Shown: positions 1-9,097 of the stretch, piece by piece | Layout of the letters: every line of letters begins with the position of its first letter | How positions within the stretch are numbered: the first letter of the stretch is position 1 | From: Microbacterium hydrocarbonoxydans | Lineage (GTDB): Bacteria; Actinomycetota; Actinomycetes; Actinomycetales; Microbacteriaceae | Direction of reading: 5' to 3' | NCBI RefSeq assembly: GCF_000956475.1 | Contig: NZ_JYJB01000007.1 | Span: 352,353 to 416,352 of the forward strand | Length of the DNA stretch: 64,000 nucleotides | Translations under genes and position numbers: made by a program | Notes under the pieces: model-generated | What the model was told of the DNA's origin: nothing | What the model saw: the letters and a program-made list of their open reading frames with translations, nothing else | Databases searched by the model: none

Positions 1-1
1 C

Positions 2-235
2 GACCTCGCCCTCGCCACCGAGGTGCTGCCCAACCCCGATGACGTCGCGAAGGATCTCGGGGTGCTGAACATCGCCAACGCGCTGCCGCAGTCGATCGCC
101 CCCGCCGTGGCCCCCGCGATCATCGCGCTGGGCGCGGCCACGCCGCTCGGCGGCTACGCCACCTGGTACCTGTTCGGAGCGCTGGTGGCGCTCGCGGGTG
201 CCGTGCTCGTCTATCGCATCAAGGGAGTCAAGTGA
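2..235 (+). CDS. MFS transporter, C-terminal fragment
   Basis: This is the last 77 codons of a gene that begins before the window. The frame is open from base 2 and ends at TGA 233-235. The visible part has a cytoplasmic-loop-like stretch (LPNPDDVAKDLGVLNIANAL) followed by two hydrophobic helices and a short basic tail ending KGVK. The loop motif followed by APAIIALG is typical of actinobacterial major facilitator sugar or glycoside permeases. The stop overlaps the ATG of the next gene, a GH3 glycosidase, so the two are probably co-translated and the transporter probably imports the substrate of that enzyme. The substrate itself cannot be read from this fragment. Confidence 0.75.
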   Translation, partial: DLALATEVLPNPDDVAKDLGVLNIANALPQSIAPAVAPAIIALGAATPLGGYATWYLFGALVALAGAVLVYRIKGVK

Positions 236-1995
236 TGACCGAACCGACCGAACGCCCCTGGCTGAACGCCGAGCTGCCCGTCGAGGAGCGCGTCGAGCTG
301 TTGCTCGGCGAGATGACGCTCGAGGAGAAGGCCGGGCTCTTCTTCCAGACCATGATCGTGATGGGCGAGGGCGGCGAGCTCTCCGAGGGCGATTCGGCCT
401 TCGGCATCCCCTCGAACCGCGAGTACGTGGTCGAGCGCCACATGAACCACTTCAATCTGCTCGGGGTCGCACCGAAGGCGAGCGACATCGCGGCCTGGCA
501 CAACAAGCTGCAGGAGCTCGCGGCGTCCACCCGCCTCGGCATCCCGGTGTCGATCTCGACCGACCCCCGCCACTCGTTCAGCGACAACCCCGGCGCGACC
601 ATGTTCGCCGGGCCCTTCTCGCAGTGGCCCGAGCCCCTGGGGCTCGCGGCGACCCGCGACGCAGAGCTCGTCGAGCGCTTCGGCGACATCGCGCGCCAGG
701 AGTACACCGCCGTCGGCATCCGCGTCGCCCTGCACCCGCAGGTCGACCTCGCCACGGAGCCGCGCTGGGCGCGTCAGCTGCAGACGTTCGGCGAGGATGC
801 CGCGCTCGCCGGCGAACTGGGAGCCGCCTACGTGCGAGGTTTCCAGGGGGCGTCGTTCGGACCCGGCTCCGTCTCCACGATGACCAAGCACTTCCCCGGG
901 GGCGGTCCGCAGAAGGATGGCGAGGACCCGCATTTCGACTATGGCCGCGAGCAGGTCTACCCCGGCGACAACTTCGAGCATCACCTGCTTCCCTTCGAAG
1001 ATATCTTCGCCGCGGGTGGCCGCCAGATCATGCCCTATTACGGCATGCCGGTCGGCACGCAGTACGAGGAGGTCGGGTTCGGATTCAACAAGGACGTGCT
1101 CACCGGGCTGCTGCGTGAGCGCTTCGGATTCGACGGCATCGTGTGCACCGACTGGGGGCTCGTGACCGACCAGCCGATCATGGGCGCGGACTTCGCGGCA
1201 CGCGCATGGGGAGTCGAGCACCTCACGCCCGCCGAACGGATGGTGAAGATCCTCGACGCGGGCGCAGACCAGTTCGGCGGCGAGAGCGAGACCGCCATGC
1301 TCATCGAGCTGGTGCGGTCGGGCGAGGTGTCCGAGGAGCGCCTCGACGTCTCGGCACGGCGCCTGCTGCGCGAGAAGTTCGCGCTCGGGCTGTTCGAGAA
1401 CCCCTACGTCGACGTGGCGGCGGCTGATGCGATCGTTGGCTCGGCGGAGTTCCGCGCGGCAGGCGAGCAGGCCCAGCGCGCATCGATCGCGGTGCTGTCG
1501 AATGACGGTGTGCTGCCGCTGCGTGCAGGGCTCAAGCTGTACGTCGAGGGCATCGATTCCGAGGTCGCCGCTCGATACGGGGAGGTGGTGGCGACTCCGC
1601 AGGAGGCGGATGCTGCGATCCTGCGTCTGCAGGCCCCCTATGAGCAGCGCGCGACGATGTTCGAGAACTTCTTCCACGCGGGCTCTCTCGACTTCCCTGA
1701 AGAGGTCGTCGCCCACGTCGCAGAGGTTGCAGCATCCGTCCCGACTGTCGTAGATATGTTCCTCGACCGACCTGCCGTTCTCGGCCCGCTCGTCGACCGC
1801 GCGAGCGCGGTCGTCGCGAACTGGGGTGCGAACGCCGGCGCTCTGCTCGACGTGCTCACGGGGCAGGCATCCGCGACCGGCAAGCTGCCGTTCGACGTGC
1901 CGCGCTCGATGGCCGCGGTCGAAGCCTCGCGTGCCGATGTGCCCTTCGACACCGCCGATCCGCTCTTCCGCTTCGGGCACGGGCTGTCTCTGTAA
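235..1995 (+). CDS. Glycoside hydrolase family 3 (beta-glucosidase-like)
   Basis: The 586-residue product is a family 3 glycoside hydrolase, which removes terminal beta-linked sugars by a retaining mechanism. The N-terminal TIM-barrel domain carries the KHFPGGG motif near residue 220 and the VCTDWG motif with the expected catalytic nucleophile at Asp306. The C-terminal alpha/beta sandwich ends with FRFGHGLSL, the usual end of this family. No signal peptide is visible, so it probably works in the cytoplasm on sugars brought in by the adjacent MFS permease. The ATG at 235 overlaps the transporter stop; a GTG one codon earlier is possible. At under 600 residues it lacks the extra Fn3 domain of larger family members. 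The family call is firm; the exact sugar specificity is not known. Confidence 0.9.
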   Translation: MTEPTERPWLNAELPVEERVELLLGEMTLEEKAGLFFQTMIVMGEGGELSEGDSAFGIPSNREYVVERHMNHFNLLGVAPKASDIAAWHNKLQELAASTRLGIPVSISTDPRHSFSDNPGATMFAGPFSQWPEPLGLAATRDAELVERFGDIARQEYTAVGIRVALHPQVDLATEPRWARQLQTFGEDAALAGELGAAYVRGFQGASFGPGSVSTMTKHFPGGGPQKDGEDPHFDYGREQVYPGDNFEHHLLPFEDIFAAGGRQIMPYYGMPVGTQYEEVGFGFNKDVLTGLLRERFGFDGIVCTDWGLVTDQPIMGADFAARAWGVEHLTPAERMVKILDAGADQFGGESETAMLIELVRSGEVSEERLDVSARRLLREKFALGLFENPYVDVAAADAIVGSAEFRAAGEQAQRASIAVLSNDGVLPLRAGLKLYVEGIDSEVAARYGEVVATPQEADAAILRLQAPYEQRATMFENFFHAGSLDFPEEVVAHVAEVAASVPTVVDMFLDRPAVLGPLVDRASAVVANWGANAGALLDVLTGQASATGKLPFDVPRSMAAVEASRADVPFDTADPLFRFGHGLSL

Positions 1996-2007
1996 GCGCG
2001 GGAACGC

Positions 2008-2040
2008 GAATCGCCCCACGGCTTACGTGGGGCGATTCTG
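2008..2040 (+). terminator. Rho-independent-type hairpin after the GH3 gene
   Basis: A perfect 13-bp stem (GAATCGCCCCACG at 2008-2020 pairing with 2026-2038) surrounds a 5-base loop, starting 12 bases after the GH3 stop. There is no clear T-run after it, which is common for high-GC actinobacterial terminators. Confidence 0.7.
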
Positions 2041-2041
2041 C

Positions 2042-2093
2042 GTGCGGGCGAGCATGAGCGAAAACACGTGCGGGCGAGCATTCGCGAAAACAT
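2042..2093 (+). repeat. Tandem 26-bp direct repeat
   Basis: Two adjacent 26-base units (2042-2067 and 2068-2093) both begin GTGCGGGCGAGCAT and end CGAAAACA(C/T), differing at only a few central bases. They lie just downstream of the GH3 terminator and far upstream of the next start codon. They could be an operator pair or a small intergenic repeat; nothing in the sequence decides this. Confidence 0.6.
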
Positions 2094-2168
2094 CTGTCAG
2101 CGCGGGTTTTCCAATACTTCGGAACACCGCTTTCCTGGATGTTCGCCGATATATCTGAATGTTGCCTC

Positions 2169-2286
2169 TTGACGCGCTCTCAGGGTGCGCTCAGACTCCC
2201 TCGTAAGGGAGGGATCCCGTCAGCGACATCGCTGGCTCCTGGGGGGGAGCTCGCCTCATGCGTAATCGGATGAGGAGGGAATGTTC
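2169..2286 (+). promoter_or_regulatory. Candidate promoter and structured 5' leader
   Basis: A TTGACG (2169-2174) and a CAGACT (2192-2197) spaced by 17 bases are a possible -35/-10 pair. The leader then shows three successive inverted repeats: CAGCG/CGCTG around 2220-2233, GCTCC/GGAGC around 2233-2250, and CCTCAT/ATGAGG at about 2255-2277. The last one overlaps the strong ribosome-binding site AGGAGG (2273-2278), so the leader could fold over the translation start. The promoter call is weak. The hairpins are seen directly, but their function is inferred. Confidence 0.35.
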
Positions 2287-5200
2287 ATGCGTGAACATCA
2301 AGGAAGCGTCGACCGGAGAAGGGCAGGGCGGCTTCGGCTGCCGCAACTCGTCTCCGGTGTGGCCTTCGGCATCGTAGGAGTACTGTTCGCGTCGAGCGCC
2401 GCCTCCGCGGCAGGACTCGACACCTATCCGACCGACCCGACGGAGGCTGAGGCCAGCATCGCGGAGGTCGTTCTCGGCGGCTCGGACGTGCTCGCCCTTG
2501 CAGATTCGCACGCCGGATCGACCAGCGCTCCTGGGCCGGTGCGCAAGCCGTTCGCAGGTTCGATCCTCGGCGGCGAGATCGTCGACTTCGGCCCCGGCAT
2601 CAGCATTCCCCTCGACCAGTTCATCGACTTCGGGCAGGCGGGGGTCCTGCTCAGCGAGTCGACCGCAACCGACGCGCGCAACGGCCAGGGCATCTCCGGC
2701 ATCGCAGGCGGCGACGGCGGACTCACCCTCGACGGAGCGGATGCCGACTTCGGCACTGCAGACATCGATCTGCTGTCGCTGTTCAGCGCGGCGGGAGTCG
2801 ACGGCGTGACCGATCTCGCGATCGATCGGGCCGACTTCTCATTCGGTCTGGGTGGTGCCTGGGCGCAGGCCATCGACGGCGTCCTGCAGGACCCCGATGG
2901 CGTCGGCGGGCTCGGCCAGTACCGGGTCGGCGACGCGAAGATCGTCATCCACTCGCCCGTGATCGAGCAGGCGGCAGCCGGCGTGAGCACCGCGACCGGC
3001 ACCCTCGAGCAGAACGTGGTGAGCCTCGTCAACACGACGCTCGGTCTCGGCGCTCTGCTTCCGGGCATGACGGTCAACACGACGGTCCAGACGACTCTGA
3101 CCCAGGACGTGCTCAACGCGGTCGTGCTCTCACCCATCTCGACGGACGACGGACTCGCGACGATCGACATCGGCGCTGGAACGATCACGATCGACGTCGG
3201 CCGCCTCGGCGGCAACGACGACGGCGTGATCCCGAACCGCCCGATCGGCATCAACAACCAGGACCCGAACACCGAGCTGATCGACAGCACGACGTACCCG
3301 TTCATCGCATCGAGCGTCCACGACGTCATCGAGAAGGTGCTCGAGGTCGCGACGGACGCTGCGGTCAACTCGCTGAAGGCGATGAAGATCAACGTCGCGG
3401 TCACGGCGGCCACCGGCACCACGGCCGGATGGACCATGGACCTCACGGGCGCCATCACCAACCCGTTCTGCACCCCGGCCGCGTTCGACTTCGTCACCTG
3501 CCCGCTGGTCGCCACGGCGCGTGCCGCAGCCGGCGTCGCAGCGGCGACGCTCGGCCCGATCATCGCCGACGGCAACAACCCTCTGTACGACGCGTTCACG
3601 CTGATCAAGACCGACCTCATCACGGTGCCGGTCAGGGCCGCGGTCGATCCGTTCCTGGATCTGATCGCGAACAACGTGTTCTCGGCGCAGTTGAACCACC
3701 AGGTCACCGAGACCTGTACGCCAGCAGGAGGCGGGACCCCGCTCACCTCGGGTCTTGAAGTCTCGGCACTCAGCATCGGCGTCGTGGGAGGCCTCGCTCG
3801 GTTCAACGTCGGCAACGCCGGCGTCCGCACCGACGCCTGCAACCTCGCCGCACCGGCTCTGACGGCGACGTCCCCGGCTCCGGCCGGCGGCTCGACGACG
3901 CTGACCTCGTGCGGCTGGGCGCCGAACGCGGCGATCTCGTTCCAGCTGACGAATGCCGCTGGCGCGGTCGGCACCCCGCTGTCCGCGACCGCCGACGCCA
4001 CCGGCTGCATCCCGGCCGCCACCGCCCTGCCGATCCCGGCAGACGCGACCGCCGGTGACTACACGGTCGTCGGAACGGGCCCGGGCGGCGTCCAGGTGAC
4101 CGCTCCGGTGACCGTCTACGCGCCGACGCTCGATGCGCAGTCCCCGGTCGCACCGGGTGACTGCACGGCGATCACCTCGGGCGGCTGGCTGCCGAACACC
4201 CCCGTCACCCTGCAGCTGCAGGACTCGACCGGCACGGCCGTGGGTGCTCCCCTGCCTGTGACCTCCGACGCGACGGGCAACCTTCCCGCGGGCACCTGCC
4301 TGACCATCCCGGCGGGCACGCCCGAGGGTGACTACACGGTCGTCGGCACCGACGCGAACGGCGCCGAGATCACCGACACGGTCACGGTCGAGATCGGGGC
4401 TCTCACTCCGACCCTCTCGGTCACGTCTCCGGCTCCCGCCGGCGGCGAGACCACGGTGACCTCCACCGGCTGGAACCCGAGCTCCTCGGTCTCCTTCCAG
4501 CTGACCGACCCGGCCGGTGACCCGGTCGGCGCTCCGGTGCCGGTCATGACCGACGCCGACGGCGACGTCCCCACGGGCACCACGGTTCCCGTTCCTGCCG
4601 GCTCGCCGGCAGGCGACTACACGGTCGTGGGCACGGACGTCGATGGCAACAACGCGACGGCTCCGCTCGCGGTCTACGCTCCGACGCTCGACGCGCAGTC
4701 CCCGGTCGCACCCGGCGCCTGCACGGCGATCACCTCGAGCGGCTGGCTCCCGAACTCGCCGGTCTCCTTCCAGCTGACCGACGGCGGCGGTACGGCCATC
4801 GGCGCGGCCCTGCCCGTGACGACGGATGCTGCGGGCGTCGTGCCGGCAGGCACCTGCCTCACGATCCCGGCAGGAACGCCTGACGGCGACTACCAGGTCG
4901 TCGGCTCCGACGCCAACGGCGCGGAGGTCACCGACGCGGTGACCGTCGCGGCTGACGCGCTCACGCCGACTCTGACGGTCACGTCTCCGGTTCCCGCCGG
5001 CGGCACCACCACGGTGACGTCCGACGGGTGGAACCCGGCATCGCTGGTCACCCTGCAGCTGCAGGCTCCTGACGGCTCCGACGTCGGCACCCCGGCGGAT
5101 GTCACCACTGACGCCGCCGGTGCGGTTCCGGCAGGCACGACGCTGACGGTTCCGGACGGATCCCCGGCCGGTGACTACACGGTCGTCGGCACCGACACAG

Positions 5201-8200
5201 ACGGCAACAACGCTTCGGCGCCGCTCGCCGTCTACGCACCGGTGCTCACGGCATCCTCCCCGGTCCCGGCCGGCGGCTCGACGACGGTGACGTCGTCCGG
5301 CTGGCTGCCGAACTCCGCAGTGGAGCTGCAGTTCACCGACGGCGACGGCAACCCCGTCGGCGCTCCGGTGCCCGTCACCACCGACACCACGGGTGCAGTG
5401 CCTCCCGGTACGACGATCCCGGTTCCGCTGACGACCACCCCCGGCACCGACTACTCGGTCGTGGGCGCCGACGCCGCAGGCGCCGAGGCCACCGCTCCGG
5501 TCGAGGTGACCGCCGCGGTGATCAGCCCGACGCTCACGGCGACGTCTCCGGTTCCGGCCGGCGGCTCCACCACCGTGACCTCGGGTGGCTGGGTTCCCGG
5601 TTCGCAGGTGAGCCTGCAGCTGCAGGACCCTGCGGGTGCGGATGTGGGTGCTCCGGTGCCCGTGATGACCGATGGCGATGGCGACATCCCCACCGGCAGC
5701 ACGGTTCCGGTTCCCGCTGACGCGGTGGGCGGCGACTACACGGTCGTGGGCACCGACCTGGCAGGCAACGAGGCATCCGCCCCGGTGACGGTGTACGCGC
5801 CGGTCATCGACGCGGCGTCTCCGGTTCCGGCCGGCGGCACCACCGCGGTCACGTCGTCGGGCTGGCAGCCGAACTCGCCTGTGGCTCTGCAGCTGACGGA
5901 CGGCGCTGGCGCGCCGCTCGGGGCTCCGGTGAACGTGGTCGCAGACGGCATGGGTGTGATCCCGGCGGGCACGACCGTTCCGGTCCCGGCGGGCACGACG
6001 CCCGGCACGGACTACGCGGTCGACGCGACCGACGGCACGGTGACGGTGTCCGACACCGTCGAGGTGACGGCGGCGGGCATCAACCCGACGATCGCGGCGA
6101 CGTCTCCGGTTCCGGCCGGCGGTGAGACCACGGTGACGTCCGACGGCTGGAACCCGAACGCCCCGGTCACGCTTCAGCTGACCGACGGCGCCGGCGCTCC
6201 GGTGGGCGACCCGATCCCGGTCACGACCGACGGCACGGGCTCGTTCCCGGTCGACACCACGGTTCCGGTTCCGGCTGACGCCGCGGCGGGCCCCTACACG
6301 GTGGTCGCCACGGATGCAGACGACGTCGAGATCTCGGCCCCGCTCGCCGTCTACGCTCCGACGCTGGACGCGGAGTCTCCTGTGGCTCCCGGCTACTGCT
6401 CGCTCGTCACGTCGGGCGGCTGGCTGCCGAACTCGCAGGTCACGCTGCAGCTGAGGGATGCTGACGGAAACCCCGTCGGCGCGCCGGTGACGGTGACGAC
6501 GGATGCCGCAGGCAACGTCCCCGCCGACACCTGCGTCCCGATCCCCGCTGACGCCGAGCCCGGCGACTACGAGATCGTCGGAACGGACGACAACGGCGCG
6601 GAGATCACCGATCCCGTGACGGTCGACCCGACGGCGATCGACCCGACGATCACGGCGACGTCTCCGGTTGCGGCCGGTGGCGAGACCACGGTCACCTCCG
6701 CCGGCTGGGTGCCCGCGACCACGGTGAGCCTCCAGCTCACCGATGGCGCAGACGCTCCCGTGGGCGCCCCGGTCGACGTCACGACCGGCGCGGACGGCAG
6801 CGTCCCGGCCGACACGACAGTGCCGGTGCCGCTGACGGCGGCACCAGGCGCCGACTACTCGGTGGTCGCGACGGATGAGAACGGCATGGAGGTCTCGGCA
6901 CCGCTCGAGGTCACCGCGGCGGTTCTCACCCCGACGATGTCGGCGACCTCTCCGGCTCCGGCCGGCGGCGAGACCGTCATCACCTCCACAGGCTGGGTTC
7001 CGGCATCCGATGTCACCCTCCAGCTGAAGAGCGGCGGCACCCCCGTCGGTGACCCGGTGCCCGTCACCGTCGACGCCACGGGTGCTCTTCCGACCGGCAC
7101 CGCGGTGCCGATCCCGGATGACGCGACCGCCGGCGACTACACGGTCGATGCCCTGGACGAGTTCGGCAACGTGGCATCCGCCCCGCTGGCGGTCTACGCT
7201 CCGGTGCTCTCCGCCACCTCTCCGGTCACCGCCGGCGGCACCACCACGGTGACGTCGACGGGCTGGCTGCCCAACTCGGCTGTGACTCTGCAGCTGACGG
7301 ACGGCGCCGGCGCCCCGGTGGGCGCTCCGGTGGATGTCACCGCCGACGGCACGGGTGCGATCCCGGCCGCCACCACGCTGACCGTCCCGGCCGGCACCCC
7401 GGCGGGAACGGACTACGAGGTGATCGGCACCGACGCGAACGAGGCGCAGGCCTCCGACGTGATCGAGGTCGTGGCGGCCAACGCTCCGGTCCTGACCGCT
7501 TCGTCTCCGGTTCCTGCCGGCGGCGAGTCGGACATCGAGTCCGGCGGCTGGGAGCCGAACACCGAGGTCACGCTTCAGCTGACCGACGGGGACGGCAACC
7601 CGGTGGGCGACCCGGTGGTCGTGACGACGGACGGCGACGGCAACGTCCCCGACGGCACCACGGTCCCGGTTCCGGCCGACGCCACGGCGGGCGACTACAC
7701 GATCGTGGGAACGGATGGTGACACGGTGGTCTCGGCCCCGCTCGCCATCTACGCCCCGACGATCAGCGCGACCTCTCCGGTCACGGCGGGCGGCGCGACG
7801 ACGGTGACGTCGGCGGGCTGGCAGCCGAACTCGGCGGTGTCGCTGCAGCTGACCGACGGCGGCGGAGCGCCTGTGGGCGCCCCGGTGGACGTGACGACGG
7901 ACGGCACGGGTGCGATTCCCGCGGCCACCACCGTCCCCGTTCCCGCTGACGCAGTCGCAGGCGCCTACTCGGTGGTCGGCACGGACGAGAACGGCGCGGA
8001 GGTCTCGGCACCGGTCGAGGTCGAGGCGGCGGGCACCGCTCCGACGCTGACGGCGACGTCTCCGGTTCCGGCCGGCGGCACGTCGACGGTGACCTCCAGC
8101 GGCTGGGACCCGACCGAGTCCGTGAGCATCCAGCTCACGAACCCGGCAGGCGACCCGGTCGGTGCTCCGGTGGAGGTGACCGCAGGCGGCGATGGCAGCA

Positions 8201-9009
8201 TTCCCGCAGGCACCACCGTCCCGATCCCGGCTGACGCCACGGCGGGCACGTACTCCATCGTCGGCACGGGTGAAGGTGACGACGAGGCATCCGCCCCGGT
8301 CGCCGTCTACGCTCCGCGACTGCTGGCCGTCTCTCCGGTTCCGGCCGGCGGAACGTCCGCGATCACGTCCGACGGCTGGGTGCCGAACTCCGAGATCACG
8401 CTGATGCTGCTCGACGACGGCGGAGACCCGGTGGGCGACCCCGTGGTCACCGACGCTGACGGCGCAGGCGCCGTGCCTGCAGGAACCGCGGTTCCTGTTC
8501 CGGCATCTGCCACGCCCGGCGAGTACTCGATCACGGCCGCTGACACGAACGGCGCCGAGCTCGAGGCCCCGCTGACGGTCGTAGCCGCGACCGCGGTCTG
8601 CATGAACCCGGCCATCACGGTCAACCCGACTTCGGCTACGGCCGGCTCCACGGTGACGGTGACGGGAACCGGCTTCGCAGCCGGCGGCACGGCGACCGTG
8701 CAGCTGTACGACGCGAGCGGCAAGGCCGTGCTGGCCTCGGCGCTCTCGGTTCCGGTCGGCGCGAACTGCGGCTTCACGGTCTCCGTGAAGATCCCCGCAG
8801 GAACCGCTCCTGGCACCTACAAGATCGTCGCGACGGACGGCGCCGGCAACGCGGCATCCGTCAACCTGGCGATCACCTCCACCGGCGGCGGCCTGGCGAC
8901 GACGGGTGGTGAGCCCGGGGTCTACGTGCCGCTGGCGATCATCCTCATCGCGCTCGGCGCCTCGTTCGCCATCATGCGCCGACGCGGCGTGGTGACCGAC
9001 CAGCTGTAA
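2287..9009 (+). CDS. Giant LAxTG-anchored surface protein, choice-of-anchor G type with 17 Ig-like repeats
   Basis: The 2240-residue product has an N-terminal signal peptide (Arg-rich start, hydrophobic core, cleavage near ASAA at about residue 42). A roughly 470-residue N-terminal domain follows, resembling the actinobacterial choice-of-anchor G family (GGEIVDFGPGISIPLDQFID and similar). Seventeen modules of about 85-92 residues come next, then one divergent Ig-like module. The C-terminus has LATTG at residues 2203-2207, a hydrophobic helix and a basic tail (MRRR). LAxTG is the motif of class E sortases, so the protein is probably attached to the cell wall, with the repeats as a stalk. Two in-frame ATGs exist (2281 and 2287). 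The AGGAGG at 2273-2278 suits 2287 with 8 bases of spacing. It is probably an adhesin or structural surface protein; the ligand is unknown. Confidence 0.85.
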   Translation: MREHQGSVDRRRAGRLRLPQLVSGVAFGIVGVLFASSAASAAGLDTYPTDPTEAEASIAEVVLGGSDVLALADSHAGSTSAPGPVRKPFAGSILGGEIVDFGPGISIPLDQFIDFGQAGVLLSESTATDARNGQGISGIAGGDGGLTLDGADADFGTADIDLLSLFSAAGVDGVTDLAIDRADFSFGLGGAWAQAIDGVLQDPDGVGGLGQYRVGDAKIVIHSPVIEQAAAGVSTATGTLEQNVVSLVNTTLGLGALLPGMTVNTTVQTTLTQDVLNAVVLSPISTDDGLATIDIGAGTITIDVGRLGGNDDGVIPNRPIGINNQDPNTELIDSTTYPFIASSVHDVIEKVLEVATDAAVNSLKAMKINVAVTAATGTTAGWTMDLTGAITNPFCTPAAFDFVTCPLVATARAAAGVAAATLGPIIADGNNPLYDAFTLIKTDLITVPVRAAVDPFLDLIANNVFSAQLNHQVTETCTPAGGGTPLTSGLEVSALSIGVVGGLARFNVGNAGVRTDACNLAAPALTATSPAPAGGSTTLTSCGWAPNAAISFQLTNAAGAVGTPLSATADATGCIPAATALPIPADATAGDYTVVGTGPGGVQVTAPVTVYAPTLDAQSPVAPGDCTAITSGGWLPNTPVTLQLQDSTGTAVGAPLPVTSDATGNLPAGTCLTIPAGTPEGDYTVVGTDANGAEITDTVTVEIGALTPTLSVTSPAPAGGETTVTSTGWNPSSSVSFQLTDPAGDPVGAPVPVMTDADGDVPTGTTVPVPAGSPAGDYTVVGTDVDGNNATAPLAVYAPTLDAQSPVAPGACTAITSSGWLPNSPVSFQLTDGGGTAIGAALPVTTDAAGVVPAGTCLTIPAGTPDGDYQVVGSDANGAEVTDAVTVAADALTPTLTVTSPVPAGGTTTVTSDGWNPASLVTLQLQAPDGSDVGTPADVTTDAAGAVPAGTTLTVPDGSPAGDYTVVGTDTDGNNASAPLAVYAPVLTASSPVPAGGSTTVTSSGWLPNSAVELQFTDGDGNPVGAPVPVTTDTTGAVPPGTTIPVPLTTTPGTDYSVVGADAAGAEATAPVEVTAAVISPTLTATSPVPAGGSTTVTSGGWVPGSQVSLQLQDPAGADVGAPVPVMTDGDGDIPTGSTVPVPADAVGGDYTVVGTDLAGNEASAPVTVYAPVIDAASPVPAGGTTAVTSSGWQPNSPVALQLTDGAGAPLGAPVNVVADGMGVIPAGTTVPVPAGTTPGTDYAVDATDGTVTVSDTVEVTAAGINPTIAATSPVPAGGETTVTSDGWNPNAPVTLQLTDGAGAPVGDPIPVTTDGTGSFPVDTTVPVPADAAAGPYTVVATDADDVEISAPLAVYAPTLDAESPVAPGYCSLVTSGGWLPNSQVTLQLRDADGNPVGAPVTVTTDAAGNVPADTCVPIPADAEPGDYEIVGTDDNGAEITDPVTVDPTAIDPTITATSPVAAGGETTVTSAGWVPATTVSLQLTDGADAPVGAPVDVTTGADGSVPADTTVPVPLTAAPGADYSVVATDENGMEVSAPLEVTAAVLTPTMSATSPAPAGGETVITSTGWVPASDVTLQLKSGGTPVGDPVPVTVDATGALPTGTAVPIPDDATAGDYTVDALDEFGNVASAPLAVYAPVLSATSPVTAGGTTTVTSTGWLPNSAVTLQLTDGAGAPVGAPVDVTADGTGAIPAATTLTVPAGTPAGTDYEVIGTDANEAQASDVIEVVAANAPVLTASSPVPAGGESDIESGGWEPNTEVTLQLTDGDGNPVGDPVVVTTDGDGNVPDGTTVPVPADATAGDYTIVGTDGDTVVSAPLAIYAPTISATSPVTAGGATTVTSAGWQPNSAVSLQLTDGGGAPVGAPVDVTTDGTGAIPAATTVPVPADAVAGAYSVVGTDENGAEVSAPVEVEAAGTAPTLTATSPVPAGGTSTVTSSGWDPTESVSIQLTNPAGDPVGAPVEVTAGGDGSIPAGTTVPIPADATAGTYSIVGTGEGDDEASAPVAVYAPRLLAVSPVPAGGTSAITSDGWVPNSEITLMLLDDGGDPVGDPVVTDADGAGAVPAGTAVPVPASATPGEYSITAADTNGAELEAPLTVVAATAVCMNPAITVNPTSATAGSTVTVTGTGFAAGGTATVQLYDASGKAVLASALSVPVGANCGFTVSVKIPAGTAPGTYKIVATDGAGNAASVNLAITSTGGGLATTGGEPGVYVPLAIILIALGASFAIMRRRGVVTDQL
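3856..8588 (+). repeat. Array of 17 Ig-like coding repeats
   Basis: Each unit starts with a motif like SPVPAGGxTTVTSxGWxP, continues with VxLQLTDGxGxPVGAPV, then a PAGTTVPVPA segment and a GDYxVVGTD segment. Units alternate by their last strand: one kind ends in VYAP and the next in a linker such as TAA or ALTP. The alternation holds for modules 1-10, breaks at modules 10 and 11 (both of the non-VYAP kind), and then resumes in the opposite phase. Three VYAP-preceded modules (2, 4 and 10) share a variant with extra cysteines, SPVAPGxC. Confidence 0.85.
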
Positions 9010-9022
9010 CAGGAAGGAAAGG

Positions 9023-9060
9023 ATGGTGGCGGCCCGCTTGCCGGGTCGCCACCATTCTTT
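9023..9060 (+). terminator. Terminator hairpin with T-rich tail
   Basis: A long GC-rich inverted repeat (ATGGTGGCG at 9023-9031 with CGCCACCAT at 9046-9054, extended inward by a GCCCG/CGGGT pairing) is followed by TCTTT. It lies 13 bases after the stop of the giant surface protein gene. Confidence 0.8.
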
Positions 9061-9097
9061 GCGTACACATATATAGATGTCTGTCCGGGGGAGAGCG

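Noticed and set aside
2219..2286. c-di-AMP or c-di-GMP riboswitch before the surface protein gene
   Set aside because: The leader is too short and I could not find the conserved core of either class. I kept only the neutral call of a structured leader.
3856..8588. CRISPR-like array
   Set aside because: The repeats are coding, about 255-276 bases long and in one continuous frame; there are no short direct repeats with unique spacers.
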